64,000 bases of DNA from Sphingobacterium sp. UBA4616 (lineage in GTDB: Bacteria; Bacteroidota; Bacteroidia; Sphingobacteriales; Sphingobacteriaceae). The stretch lies in NCBI GenBank assembly GCA_002386525.1, contig DGIS01000007.1, positions 1-64,000 on the forward strand, in the 5' to 3' direction. The notes below the pieces were generated by a model, which did not search any database, had not been told where the DNA came from, and saw only the letters and a program-made list of their open reading frames with translations. A program made the translations under genes and the position numbers. Shown here in pieces: positions 1 to 8,124 of the stretch; the stretch's first letter is position 1, and each line of letters opens with the position of its first letter.

Positions 1-55
1 CCGGCCGGCCTATTTTGCTATGTGATGTCTTTTTCCAAGAAGACAACAGTACCTT

Positions 56-1387
56 TTATTTTAGAAGATCGTCTATTGCAGAATTAACTTTGTCAAAACA
101 AAAAGTCGCTTTGACCTCTTCAAACATACGTTGAATCTGATCATTGCATAGATTTCCAATACTCCCTTCGTGGGTATGATTTACTTCTTTCGATGGCTTG
201 AAGCGCCCTTCATCAATATCAATACCTATAGTACGATAGGCTTCACGGAACGGCACCCCTTTAAGGACTTCATTGTTTACCACTTCTACGGAAAACAGAT
301 AATCATATTTTGGATCGTCCAGGATATTCTCTTTAACGGAAATATTTTCCAACATGAAGGTTGCAATTTCAAGACATTCATTGAGTGATTTAAAAGCCGG
401 GAATAAATTCTCTTTTAACAACTGAAGATCCCTATGGTAACCGGATGGCAAATTTGTTGTCATCAATGCAATCTCATTTGGCAATGCTTGAATCTTGTTA
501 CAGCGCGATCGGATCAACTCAAAGACATCAGGATTTTTCTTATGCGGCATAATACTCGATCCTGTGGTCAAATGTGCAGGAAATGAGATAAAGCCAAAAT
601 TCTGGTTAATATAAAGACAGACGTCCATGGCAAACTTAGCTAGGGTTGCGGCTATTGAACTCATACCCTGTGCCAAGATACGTTCGGTTTTACCCCGTCC
701 CATCTGCGCATAGACCACATTATAATTGAGATCCTCAAACCCCAACAATTTCGTGGTCAGGGTCCTATTTAAAGGGAAAGATGATCCATAACCTGCAGCG
801 GATCCCAACGGATTTTTGTTACAAACCTTCCAGGCTGCACGCATCATCTCCAGATCATCAACAAGGCTTTCGGCGTAAGCACCAAACCACAACCCAAAAG
901 ATGAAGGCATGGCGATCTGCAAATGGGTGTAACCAGGAATGAGGATATGCTTGTACTGCTCGCTGAGTTTTATTAATTCGCTAAAAAACGCTTCTGTATT
1001 GTGGATGATATGTTGAATTTCGGAGCGAAAGTATAACTTTAGATCGACCAATACCTGATCATTACGGGATCTGCCGGAATGGATTTTTTTACCTGCCTCA
1101 CCGATACGCTGTGTAAGCAGCATTTCAACCTGCGAGTGCACGTCTTCCACAGATTCTTCAATGCGAAAATCTCCAGCAAGGATTTCGCTATAGATATTTT
1201 TTAGCTCTTTCTGTACGAGCGCCAGGTCCTCATCCGTCATGAGGTCTATACTGTTCAACATACGTGTATGAGCCAATGAGCCCAAAACATCTGCAGCAGC
1301 AAGTTGCAGATCCATGACCCGGTCATTGCCCACAGTAAACGATTCTACAAAAGAATCTACATCTATATTTTTTTGCCAGATTTTCAT
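56..1387 (-). CDS. argH: argininosuccinate lyase
   Basis: Last step of arginine synthesis: cytosolic cleavage of argininosuccinate to arginine and fumarate. The protein is about 443 residues, normal for the family, and carries the fumarase/aspartase signature GSSIMPHKKNPD with the catalytic Ser loop, plus HSGRSRNDQV near the N-terminus. The open frame extends 11 codons further upstream, but the ATG at 1385-1387 (MKIWQKN) matches the family start and has an AGAAGA purine run just before it. It stands alone, far from the other arg genes in this window, and has its own well-formed promoter at 1483-1513. Function is certain from motifs; only the start is a choice. Confidence 0.96.
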   Translation of the reverse strand: MKIWQKNIDVDSFVESFTVGNDRVMDLQLAAADVLGSLAHTRMLNSIDLMTDEDLALVQKELKNIYSEILAGDFRIEESVEDVHSQVEMLLTQRIGEAGKKIHSGRSRNDQVLVDLKLYFRSEIQHIIHNTEAFFSELIKLSEQYKHILIPGYTHLQIAMPSSFGLWFGAYAESLVDDLEMMRAAWKVCNKNPLGSAAGYGSSFPLNRTLTTKLLGFEDLNYNVVYAQMGRGKTERILAQGMSSIAATLAKFAMDVCLYINQNFGFISFPAHLTTGSSIMPHKKNPDVFELIRSRCNKIQALPNEIALMTTNLPSGYHRDLQLLKENLFPAFKSLNECLEIATFMLENISVKENILDDPKYDYLFSVEVVNNEVLKGVPFREAYRTIGIDIDEGRFKPSKEVNHTHEGSIGNLCNDQIQRMFEEVKATFCFDKVNSAIDDLLK

Positions 1388-1482
1388 TCTTCTAATTTTT
1401 TTAAATGCTATTTTGATCAAAAGCTTATGGCAGGTTTAGGATGGATTGAAGCTCCTGATAATTTTATGACATCCGATTTTTA

Positions 1483-1513
1483 CAAAAATACCAATTGCAA
1501 ATGGTTATATCAA
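1483..1513 (-). promoter_or_regulatory. argH promoter (Bacteroidota type)
   Basis: On the minus strand a TTG (1513-1511), a 20-bp spacer and TATTTTTG (1490-1483) match the Bacteroidota TTG-N19/21-TAnnTTTG consensus. Transcription would start near 1476, giving a leader of about 90 nt before argH. No leader ORF is visible in that leader. Confidence 0.65.
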
Positions 1514-1672
1514 TGCAAAGATTGCATACATTTTTTGGATGACTTCGTTAAAAAATGGAAAAATAGCGTCGTTAAAATAGGCTATTACAAAAAAAATAAA
1601 ATGTTAAAAGTTTGTTAAATCGCGATAAACACACATTATAAGTAACCACTCACTTTATTTTTAAAAGTTATT

Positions 1673-1702
1673 TTGTCAGTTTTTTAAGTATTCCTATGTT
1701 TG
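1673..1702 (+). promoter_or_regulatory. promoter of candidate small RNA
   Basis: TTG (1673-1675), 19-bp spacer, TATGTTTG (1695-1702): an exact match to the Bacteroidota promoter form. The expected start site is near 1709, about 350 bases before rbfA and with a terminator in between, so it probably drives a short separate transcript. Confidence 0.65.
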
Positions 1703-1708
1703 TAGTGT

Positions 1709-1885
1709 AAGGGAGATGAAAAAATAGAAGATGGTAGGGTTAGTAAATACTTACCGCTTTAAATACACCGAAATTTCAAACCAAATATGATAGACCTCAA
1801 AGTCTTAAAACTTGAAAGAAATTACCTAACCAATTGTGAATCGAAATTTAAAGGCACGTCAAACCAAGATGTGCCTTTTTTCTTT
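1709..1885 (+). ncRNA. candidate small RNA, about 175 nt
   Basis: This stretch is bounded by a consensus promoter (1673-1702) and an intrinsic terminator (1850-1886) and holds no convincing ORF. Internally GGTTAG-TAA (1738-1746) can pair with TTA-C-CTAACC (1822-1831), enclosing a 75-nt middle section, which suggests a folded RNA. The size is close to 6S RNA, but I do not see the long closing stem expected of 6S, so no family is assigned. It could instead be a terminated leader for rbfA. Confidence 0.45.
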
Positions 1886-1886
1886 T
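1850..1886 (+). terminator. intrinsic terminator
   Basis: AAGGCACGTC (1851-1860) pairs with GATGTGCCTT (1868-1877), ten pairs including one G-U, with a 7-nt loop and a T-rich tail. It ends the candidate small RNA before rbfA. Confidence 0.75.
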
Positions 1887-2011
1887 TTGGCTTATTTTAT
1901 TTTTCAATCCGTATTCTCCATTCTTTTCGAACTGGCGCGTTATCGCGGTATTTTTTGTCAACTAAGTGACAAGAGGTCAATCCAAAGTTCTCTTTTAATT
2001 GAAATTTTGGC

Positions 2012-2019
2012 TATTTTTG
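2012..2019 (+). promoter_or_regulatory. possible -7 element for rbfA operon
   Basis: TATTTTTG fits TAnnTTTG and lies 41 bases before the rbfA ATG, downstream of the small-RNA terminator. No TTG is present at the right distance upstream, so this is only a half match. Confidence 0.35.
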
Positions 2020-2060
2020 TTTGACACAATTGAGCATATTCAATACATAAAACGTATACG

Positions 2061-2432
2061 ATGGGAACAGAAAGCAAGAGACAGCAACGTTTTGCTGGGG
2101 TGATTCAACAGGATTTAGCGGCATTATTTCAGCGCGATGGTAATTCATGGGCTCCCGGAGCATTTATTACGGTTACACGTGTTCGTGTTACGCCAGATTT
2201 GGCGATAGCACGCGTTTACGTGAGCTTTTTAAACACCAAGACAGCACAGGAAGGTATTCAGGCCATTCGTTCCAAAACAGCTGAAATACGTTACAAACTA
2301 GGTGCAAAAATTAAGAACCAAGTAAAGATCGTTCCTCAATTGGAATTTTTCCTTGACGATACCAACGAGTATGTTGAACACATGGACAAACTATTTGATG
2401 AAATCAGTAAAGAGCCACGTCAACCCGAATAA
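2061..2432 (+). CDS. rbfA: ribosome-binding factor A
   Basis: RbfA is a KH-fold factor that binds the 30S subunit and helps mature the 5' end of 16S rRNA. The 123-residue product has the family length and features: the opening RQQRFAGVIQQDLAAL, the VTRVRVTPDLAIARVYVSF strand region and the C-terminal VPQLEFFLDDTNEY segment typical of RbfA. It is the first gene of a plus-strand operon with aat and two further genes (29-base gap to aat). Confidence 0.93.
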   Translation: MGTESKRQQRFAGVIQQDLAALFQRDGNSWAPGAFITVTRVRVTPDLAIARVYVSFLNTKTAQEGIQAIRSKTAEIRYKLGAKIKNQVKIVPQLEFFLDDTNEYVEHMDKLFDEISKEPRQPE

Positions 2433-2461
2433 CATCCTCTTTCGCAGTATGCTAAACAACA

Positions 2462-3109
2462 ATGGTATTTGAACTGGATACTAAAAAACTTGAATTTCCA
2501 CACCCAAGCTATGCAGAAGGAGATGGTTTACTTGCTGTAGGTGGGGATCTTTCCGTCGATCGCCTGCTACTCGCCTATAGTAACGGAATTTTCCCTTGGT
2601 TTGACGAGCTCAGTCCTATTCTCTGGTATGCCCCAAACCCTCGATTCGTGATCGATCCGCGCAAAATAAAAATCAGCAAGAGCATGGCGAGCGTCCTTCG
2701 GAAAAATATATTTTCGTTCTCGATAGACCGCAACTTTAAAGCAGTCATTCATCATTGCGCGACTATGAATAGAAAAGATCAGGCAGGTACCTGGATTACG
2801 GCGGACATGATAGATGCCTATAGCAAACTTGCTTCACTGGGCTATGCCCACTCGGTGGAAGTATGGCAAAACAATTTGCTGGTTGGGGGACTTTACGGTG
2901 TATTAATTAATGGTGTATTTTGTGGCGAAAGTATGTTTTCTAAAGTCGCCAACGCATCGAAGGCAGCGCTGATTTACCTTGCCCAAGAAATCGAATTACA
3001 TCTAATTGATTGCCAGTTTCATACCAGTCATCTGGAAAGTATGGGCGGAGAATATCTTTCGCTGACAGATTATTTAGCTATATTAACAAAAAAGCATAAC
3101 GATGAGTAG
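2462..3109 (+). CDS. aat: leucyl/phenylalanyl-tRNA-protein transferase
   Basis: This enzyme moves Leu or Phe from aminoacyl-tRNA to the N-terminus of proteins with basic N-terminal residues, marking them for ClpS/ClpAP (N-degron pathway). At 215 residues it has the usual length. Family hallmarks visible are YAEGDGLLAVGGDLS, GIFPWF, WYAPNPRFV, GLYGVLINGVFCGESMFS and DCQFHTSHLESMGG. It overlaps the next gene by 8 bases, so the two are probably translationally coupled. Confidence 0.95.
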   Translation: MVFELDTKKLEFPHPSYAEGDGLLAVGGDLSVDRLLLAYSNGIFPWFDELSPILWYAPNPRFVIDPRKIKISKSMASVLRKNIFSFSIDRNFKAVIHHCATMNRKDQAGTWITADMIDAYSKLASLGYAHSVEVWQNNLLVGGLYGVLINGVFCGESMFSKVANASKAALIYLAQEIELHLIDCQFHTSHLESMGGEYLSLTDYLAILTKKHNDE

Positions 3110-4190
3110 TCCATATCGCAAACATTTTGACATCGCGCCAACGGTCACTTACCTAACGACACCGGGATCGGGCTTACTTTCACGTGAAACAAAGGCGTGG
3201 CGCGCCAAGAGAGACCAAGATTTCTTTGATTCAAACTCGAACTTACGTGAACAGCAGGGCGCGACCTTGGATGCCTGCCGGGCTACACTAGGTACATTTT
3301 TTAATTGTCCTTCCCAAAATGTCTTCTTATCTAGTTGTTTTTCCTTTGCTTTCAATGCATTGTTGGCCGGTTTACCTAAGCAATCTAAGGTTCTGCTACT
3401 GAATAATGATTATCCTTCCGTTAATTTCCCAACAATTTTAAGTGGTTTTGAACATCAATTTGTGATGATGGACGAACAACTGGAAGCAAATTTATTGGAT
3501 ACAATCGCTACATTTAAGCCCGATGTATTCATCCTCTCCATTGTTCAATATATTTCGGGATTAAAAATAGATTTATCCTTCATACAGGAATTGAAGCATC
3601 AGCATCCTGACCTATTGATTGTGGGTGATGGCACTCAATTTCTTGGAACAGACCTTTTTGATTTCACACTTTCTGGATTTGATGCTGTATTATCAAGTGG
3701 ATATAAATGGCTTATGGCTGGCTTTGGCAATGGTTTTGTGCTCTTGAGCGAAAGACTCAAAGCGATGCTCTATTCGAATATTCAGGAAAACTACAGCTTT
3801 CTCAACAACCAATGGATGAATAAATCTGTGGTACAACTCTGTTTCGAGCCCGGCCATTTGGATACGTTGTCACACGGAACGTTGCAACAGTCTCTAATCC
3901 AATTGGAGCAGTGGGGATTTTCAGAAACAGTGAACTATACGCAAAAATTGATCGCGGATGCCCGTGCTGAGCTTTCCGACAGAAATCTGTTGTTGGACAG
4001 TATCACCAATAGGCATCCGCAGAGTAATATTTTTAATATACAGATCGACCACGACTATTATCAAGCCTTTCTGGATGAAGGCATAAAATGCTTTCCAAGA
4101 GGTTCGGGAATCCGTGTTGGATTTCATTTATACAACGATCACTCGGATCTTGAAAGGCTATTATATATTATTGACACCAAAGTAAAATAA
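3102..4190 (+). CDS. class V aminotransferase family protein
   Basis: A PLP enzyme of fold type I, class V (the cysteine desulfurase/kynureninase superfamily), 362 residues. The expected PLP lysine is Lys202 in SSGYKWLMAGFG; Asp176 and Gln179 in VGDGTQ would hold the pyridine nitrogen and O3'. The C-terminal small domain ends with PRGSGIRVGFHLYN, typical for this class. I see no cysteine loop that would make a true desulfurase likely, so the substrate is unknown. It sits in the rbfA-aat operon, starting inside the end of aat and followed after 2 bases by a DUF2027-like gene. Confidence 0.8.
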   Translation: MSSPYRKHFDIAPTVTYLTTPGSGLLSRETKAWRAKRDQDFFDSNSNLREQQGATLDACRATLGTFFNCPSQNVFLSSCFSFAFNALLAGLPKQSKVLLLNNDYPSVNFPTILSGFEHQFVMMDEQLEANLLDTIATFKPDVFILSIVQYISGLKIDLSFIQELKHQHPDLLIVGDGTQFLGTDLFDFTLSGFDAVLSSGYKWLMAGFGNGFVLLSERLKAMLYSNIQENYSFLNNQWMNKSVVQLCFEPGHLDTLSHGTLQQSLIQLEQWGFSETVNYTQKLIADARAELSDRNLLLDSITNRHPQSNIFNIQIDHDYYQAFLDEGIKCFPRGSGIRVGFHLYNDHSDLERLLYIIDTKVK

Positions 4191-4192
4191 AC

Positions 4193-4843
4193 ATGAAATT
4201 TAGAATAGGAGACTTAGTACGGTTTGTTGATGAACCCATTGAGGGACATATTACATCTATGCAGCCCAACGATATTGTCGGCGTCACAGACGATACAGGT
4301 TTTGAAATACCAGTACCGATGGATAAAATCACTCTTGTCTTCGGCAATATGCGTCGCGCGGATGATGAGCTCGACCAGCATGCAACACCATTGACACCAC
4401 ATCGATTTATCGAGAAAGGAATACTATTAGCGATCTCTGGAGATCACAAAGATGGGCTAGCCAAATTGCATATCATCAATGAAACAAGCTTTGAGCTGCT
4501 GATATCCATATCCGAAGCAACAGCGAATAAAGTTAAAGGTATTTTCAGCAATAAGATACCTCCACATGATTCGATTCAGTTTTATACAGGAAACTTTGCA
4601 AATGTTGGAAAATGGCCGACCTTCCGTTTTCAGATCTTACGCCATAGCAGCATTTTGCAGGAGCTGACCCCGCCAATCAACAAAGAACAGCGTGTGCGTC
4701 CGGTAGACCTCACTAACCCTAAAATTCTTAACGAAATTTTGGATGAAAAGATATGGTCATACGAATTGGATAAGATCGAAGAAGATTTAGGACTGGACAA
4801 ATTGAAAAATCATTTTATACCGCATCGTCCAAACAAAAAATAA
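4193..4843 (+). CDS. DUF2027-like protein without Smr domain
   Basis: 216 residues, function unknown. The N-terminus (MKFRIGDLVRFVDEP, then GFEIPVPMDKITLVFG) resembles the small SH3/KOW-like start of the Bacteroidota DUF2027 proteins. Those usually carry a C-terminal Smr nuclease-like domain. Here residues 70-165 form a predicted beta-rich middle part and the chain ends in charged helices (ILNEILDEKIWSYELDKI) with no Smr motif visible. It follows the aminotransferase gene by 2 bases and is the last gene of the rbfA operon, its stop codon lying in the terminator stem. Confidence 0.6.
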   Translation: MKFRIGDLVRFVDEPIEGHITSMQPNDIVGVTDDTGFEIPVPMDKITLVFGNMRRADDELDQHATPLTPHRFIEKGILLAISGDHKDGLAKLHIINETSFELLISISEATANKVKGIFSNKIPPHDSIQFYTGNFANVGKWPTFRFQILRHSSILQELTPPINKEQRVRPVDLTNPKILNEILDEKIWSYELDKIEEDLGLDKLKNHFIPHRPNKK

Positions 4844-4874
4844 GCTAGGTGTTTTTCATCTAGCTTATTTTTTT
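4835..4874. terminator. bidirectional terminator
   Basis: AAAAAATAAGCTAG (4835-4848) is the perfect complement of CTAGCTTATTTTTT (4860-4873), a 14-bp stem with A- and T-runs on both sides. It lies between the convergent ends of the rbfA operon and the small membrane protein gene and can serve both. Confidence 0.85.
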
Positions 4875-4889
4875 CTGCAAAAGCCTTCA

Positions 4890-5288
4890 CTACGCTCCCG
4901 ACGCGACAACCTTTTTGGTACTCAACACCAACAATAAGATGCCTACCAGATAGACAATCCAGCCCCAGCGCATATGCAGGGATTTAGAAAGCAATTTATC
5001 AGCAAAGCCCCAACCGAAATAATTATTGATCTTAAACCAGACCGCTGTGATACTCACAATATACCAGCAGGCCGCCAATCGCGTCATCCATTGATAAGCG
5101 CGAACTGCACGAACAAAAAACAACAGCGCAGTCACCCCCAGAATCAGCAGGGTAATAAAGAACAAATAAGCATCTACCTGATAGAGGTTCCAATTTCCCT
5201 TAATAGGTACTTTTAAAAACGGCGTCATACTGGAAAAAAAGCAGATCACCAGTCCGACAATGGCAACGTATTTTTTGATAATAATCAT
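4890..5288 (-). CDS. small four-helix membrane protein
   Basis: 132 residues, not recognised. Four hydrophobic stretches are visible (about residues 7-24, 42-60, 68-87, 108-126), with positively charged connectors, so it should sit in the inner membrane with both ends on the same side. No catalytic motif is seen. It is a single gene converging on the rbfA operon with a shared terminator. Confidence 0.65.
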   Translation of the reverse strand: MIIIKKYVAIVGLVICFFSSMTPFLKVPIKGNWNLYQVDAYLFFITLLILGVTALLFFVRAVRAYQWMTRLAACWYIVSITAVWFKINNYFGWGFADKLLSKSLHMRWGWIVYLVGILLLVLSTKKVVASGA

Positions 5289-5504
5289 AATTCAAATTGC
5301 TTTAAAATTCGTACGAATATAAGTTGAATATTGACACTTATATAACTTGTCTTTCGCTTTTTGAAAAATTATTCTATTTTTAGAGACAATTCTCGTTCAG
5401 TGTTAGCCACATTGATGCTAATCAAGAGCGCACGGAACAGGGCTTCACTGTGGTGATGAATATAAATGGGAGAATAAATTGTAGCATTAAGCCGAATAAT
5501 AAAC

Positions 5505-6344
5505 ATGAAAAGAGAAGTTGAGGAAATAGCCGCAGAACAACCGGCACAGCCGAACAGAAAGAAAAAAGTCTATATCATTATCGGTGTCGTCCTATTGGTT
5601 ATCCTGGCCGGCGGCGGCTATTACAATTATAACCAGCGACAAGCGATCCATGGATTGGAGGTCGATAGCACTGCCACCGCTGCTATCGGATATGAGAACG
5701 CAGACCCCAAAGACCTAGAAGACGCTGATGGCTGGAGTTCATTGGAAGACTATCAACACTGGAACAATGCCATCTTCACTATACCGGAATATGACAATAT
5801 TCCCTTGCGTTATAGAAGGGGTATTACAAAGATATTCATGGGCAACAACTATCTTGAACCTGTAGAGGATAAACCCATATACAAATTTACCCGGATAAAA
5901 GACCGCGCTAAATCTGTTTTCTGTTATGGAAACTTCACCGATCGCAATGATTCAGATAGTTGGAATAAGGAAATGGCATTTTTGATTGAAAAAAATGATT
6001 ACCAAAGCAGTGCGATCTGGATCATTTCAGCAAAGGGTGATATTCTCTTCTGGAAGGAATATTCCAGTGAATTGCCGCTGATCAACAGTTTCAAAAAGGG
6101 ACAAAAGATTTTTATGGATGAAATGAAGTTGGTCCCTGCTCCTGCCGACGGGATTATCGTTAAGAATAAGAACTCCAAATACGCATTGATTTACAATAAA
6201 AGCAGCAAAACTTTTGACAGCTATTACCAATATAGTGACAGCGAAATTCAAGAAGCTACGGCCTCAGAAGAGACACCATATGTGGAAGAATTGGAAGATG
6301 TCACCGTGGATTCTGTTGGGATTAATTCGGTTGTTAAAGAGTAG
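5505..6344 (+). CDS. membrane-anchored protein of unknown function
   Basis: 279 residues, not recognised. A charged 20-residue N-terminus is followed by one membrane helix (about 23-41, VYIIIGVVLLVILAGGGYY); the remainder should lie in the periplasm. That part is rich in aromatic and acidic residues, with repeated strand-like segments (AIWIISAKGDILFWKEY, KYALIYNKSSKTFDSYYQY) and an acidic tail. It is a single-gene unit ending in a strong hairpin at 6367-6396. The coding character (clean frame, biased third positions) supports a real gene. Confidence 0.65.
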   Translation: MKREVEEIAAEQPAQPNRKKKVYIIIGVVLLVILAGGGYYNYNQRQAIHGLEVDSTATAAIGYENADPKDLEDADGWSSLEDYQHWNNAIFTIPEYDNIPLRYRRGITKIFMGNNYLEPVEDKPIYKFTRIKDRAKSVFCYGNFTDRNDSDSWNKEMAFLIEKNDYQSSAIWIISAKGDILFWKEYSSELPLINSFKKGQKIFMDEMKLVPAPADGIIVKNKNSKYALIYNKSSKTFDSYYQYSDSEIQEATASEETPYVEELEDVTVDSVGINSVVKE

Positions 6345-6366
6345 GGATTGCATTTTTTAGTTCAAA

Positions 6367-6396
6367 ATTTTCGTCACTCCGGATCGTGACGAAAAT
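6367..6396. terminator. hairpin, probable terminator
   Basis: ATTTTCGTCAC (6367-6377) pairs perfectly with GTGACGAAAAT (6386-6396) around an 8-nt loop. The trailing T-run is short, but the position 20 bases after a stop codon fits a terminator. Confidence 0.6.
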
Positions 6397-6497
6397 CATT
6401 TGGCCACAAAAACAAATACAACAATCTGTAAAACAAAGAGTTAAAAATTAAAAATAGCTATTTAAAATCTTTCTAAATTAACCCCTTTGACAGATTT

Positions 6498-6531
6498 TTG
6501 ACACAAGCACAAAGCTTTTAAGCTACATTTG
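6498..6531 (+). promoter_or_regulatory. hemA promoter
   Basis: TTG (6498-6500), 23-bp spacer and TACATTTG (6524-6531). The spacer is at the long end of the range seen in flavobacteria. The start site would be near 6538, 25 bases before hemA. Confidence 0.55.
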
Positions 6532-6562
6532 TACCGTTAAATATAAGCGAGGGATTAGAGCT

Positions 6563-7804
6563 TTGAAAAATCTTAAAGTATTAGCGTTTACTCATAAACA
6601 TGTCGAACTAAAAGATCTAGGTAATCTAGTAATCTGCAATGAGGATTTAGAAAGTCGGCTCATCAATCTAAAGCATAGCTTAGATATTCCGGAGATCTTT
6701 TATATTGGTACTTGCAACCGAGTAGAGTTTGTATTTTATGGTGCTCATGAATTGACCCATGAATTTATCGCCGATTTTATGGGTAAGTTAAACTTCTGCG
6801 TACCTCAAGAAAGGCTACAGTGCTACTTAGGACAGGTCAATAAATATGAGGGAATGGATGCTTTAAATCATTTACTTCGAATGTCCTGCTCACTTGAAAG
6901 TCTTGTCGTTGGTGAAAAAGAAATTCTGGCACAGGTAAGACGGGCTTATGATCGCTGCAGAGAAGCTGGTTTTACGGGAGATTTTTTACGCCTAATGATG
7001 GATCGTCTTGTAAAAACAGCCAAAGAGGTATACACCTATACTAAAATTTCCAGAAATCCCATCTCAGTTGTTTCTCTTGCTTATCGCAAATTACGTGAGT
7101 TAAAACTGGTTGAAAACCCTAGAATTGTCATCATCGGTTCTGGAGAAACCAATCAGAATTTAGCGAAATATTTCCAAAAGAATCAAAAAGCTAAGTTTGT
7201 TATTTTCAACCGTACTGTGGAGAACGCCAAGGCCTTAGCCAAAGAATTGAATGCTGAAGCTTTTCCTTTAGCAGACATTGGTCAATATAAAGAAGGTTTC
7301 GATATTCTGATAACCTGCACAGGCGCCCCTACCTCAATTGTCGACAACGTACTTTATCAATCCTTATTAAATGGTGAAACGGATAAGAAAGTTATCATTG
7401 ACTTAGCCGTTCCGAATGATATTGATGCTGAAGTTCTCAAAAATAATCCGATTCACTATATCGAAGTGAGCAGCTTACAAGCAATTGCAGAGAAAAATAT
7501 TCAAGAGCGTTATAATGAATTAGAGAGTGCGGAGAAGATCATTCAGGACAATATTGAGGAGTTTTTACCGTTAATCAAACAGCGCCGTGTGGAAGTTGCG
7601 ATGCGTGAGGTTCCTGAAAAGATTAAAGAAATTAAATCTTTCGCCTTAAATGAGGTATTTGCCCAAGAAGTGCAAGCCTTAACTCCAGAGGCACGAGCGG
7701 TGCTGGAAAAAGTAATCAACTATATGGAAAAAAAATACATTAAGGTTCCGATGGTTATGGCGAAAGAAATTTTGGTTAAAACTCCCGAAACCGAGAAAAA
7801 CTAG
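6563..7804 (+). CDS. hemA: glutamyl-tRNA reductase
   Basis: Reduces glutamyl-tRNA(Glu) to glutamate-1-semialdehyde with NADPH, the committed step of the C5 haem pathway. 413 residues. The catalytic cysteine is Cys51 in IGTCNRVE; SLVVGEKEILAQVRRAY and the Rossmann segment VIIGSGETN near residue 190 follow, then the C-terminal dimerisation helices. The start is TTG at 6563-6565 preceded by GAGGG; there is no in-frame ATG before the conserved LAFTH segment, so the weak start appears genuine. It heads the hem gene block and works with hemL at the other end of the block. Confidence 0.96.
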   Translation: MKNLKVLAFTHKHVELKDLGNLVICNEDLESRLINLKHSLDIPEIFYIGTCNRVEFVFYGAHELTHEFIADFMGKLNFCVPQERLQCYLGQVNKYEGMDALNHLLRMSCSLESLVVGEKEILAQVRRAYDRCREAGFTGDFLRLMMDRLVKTAKEVYTYTKISRNPISVVSLAYRKLRELKLVENPRIVIIGSGETNQNLAKYFQKNQKAKFVIFNRTVENAKALAKELNAEAFPLADIGQYKEGFDILITCTGAPTSIVDNVLYQSLLNGETDKKVIIDLAVPNDIDAEVLKNNPIHYIEVSSLQAIAEKNIQERYNELESAEKIIQDNIEEFLPLIKQRRVEVAMREVPEKIKEIKSFALNEVFAQEVQALTPEARAVLEKVINYMEKKYIKVPMVMAKEILVKTPETEKN

Positions 7805-8124
7805 CACTCCCACCCCGAAGTTTTTGTGCTTGACGTACCCTGTAATTCTTGAGTAGATTCTGTTTCTGTCCAGTGAAGCCAATCGTTGGCTGTTTCCTTT
7901 AAATTTCGGTTTATCAACTATTTCCTGACATATAATGACAGTAACGTGTCAACATATTCCTTCTATTTATTTATTTTTGTTCAGATAAATTGTTTTAAAC
8001 AAATTTTCCGAAACTGTTCATTTCCGAAGCTGAATTGAATCAATAACGCGCCCAGTGCGCAAAGCATTTGTAGCTATCGGCAGAACATTTTTGTGATCGT
8101 TTTAATAGGTAAAGTAAAATTAAC
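7805..8124 (+). other. hemA-hemCD intergenic region
   Basis: 320 bases without a gene. A small perfect hairpin, AGCCAA/TTGGCT (7877-7891), followed by a T-rich stretch, may end the hemA transcript. TATTTTTG at 7972-7979 fits the -7 element and might start the hemCD transcript, but lacks a TTG at the right distance. I see no riboswitch-like structure. Confidence 0.35.

Noticed and set aside
1304..1618. 104-codon plus-strand frame over the argH start.
   Set aside because: Mostly antisense to argH and its promoter; composition is not protein-like.
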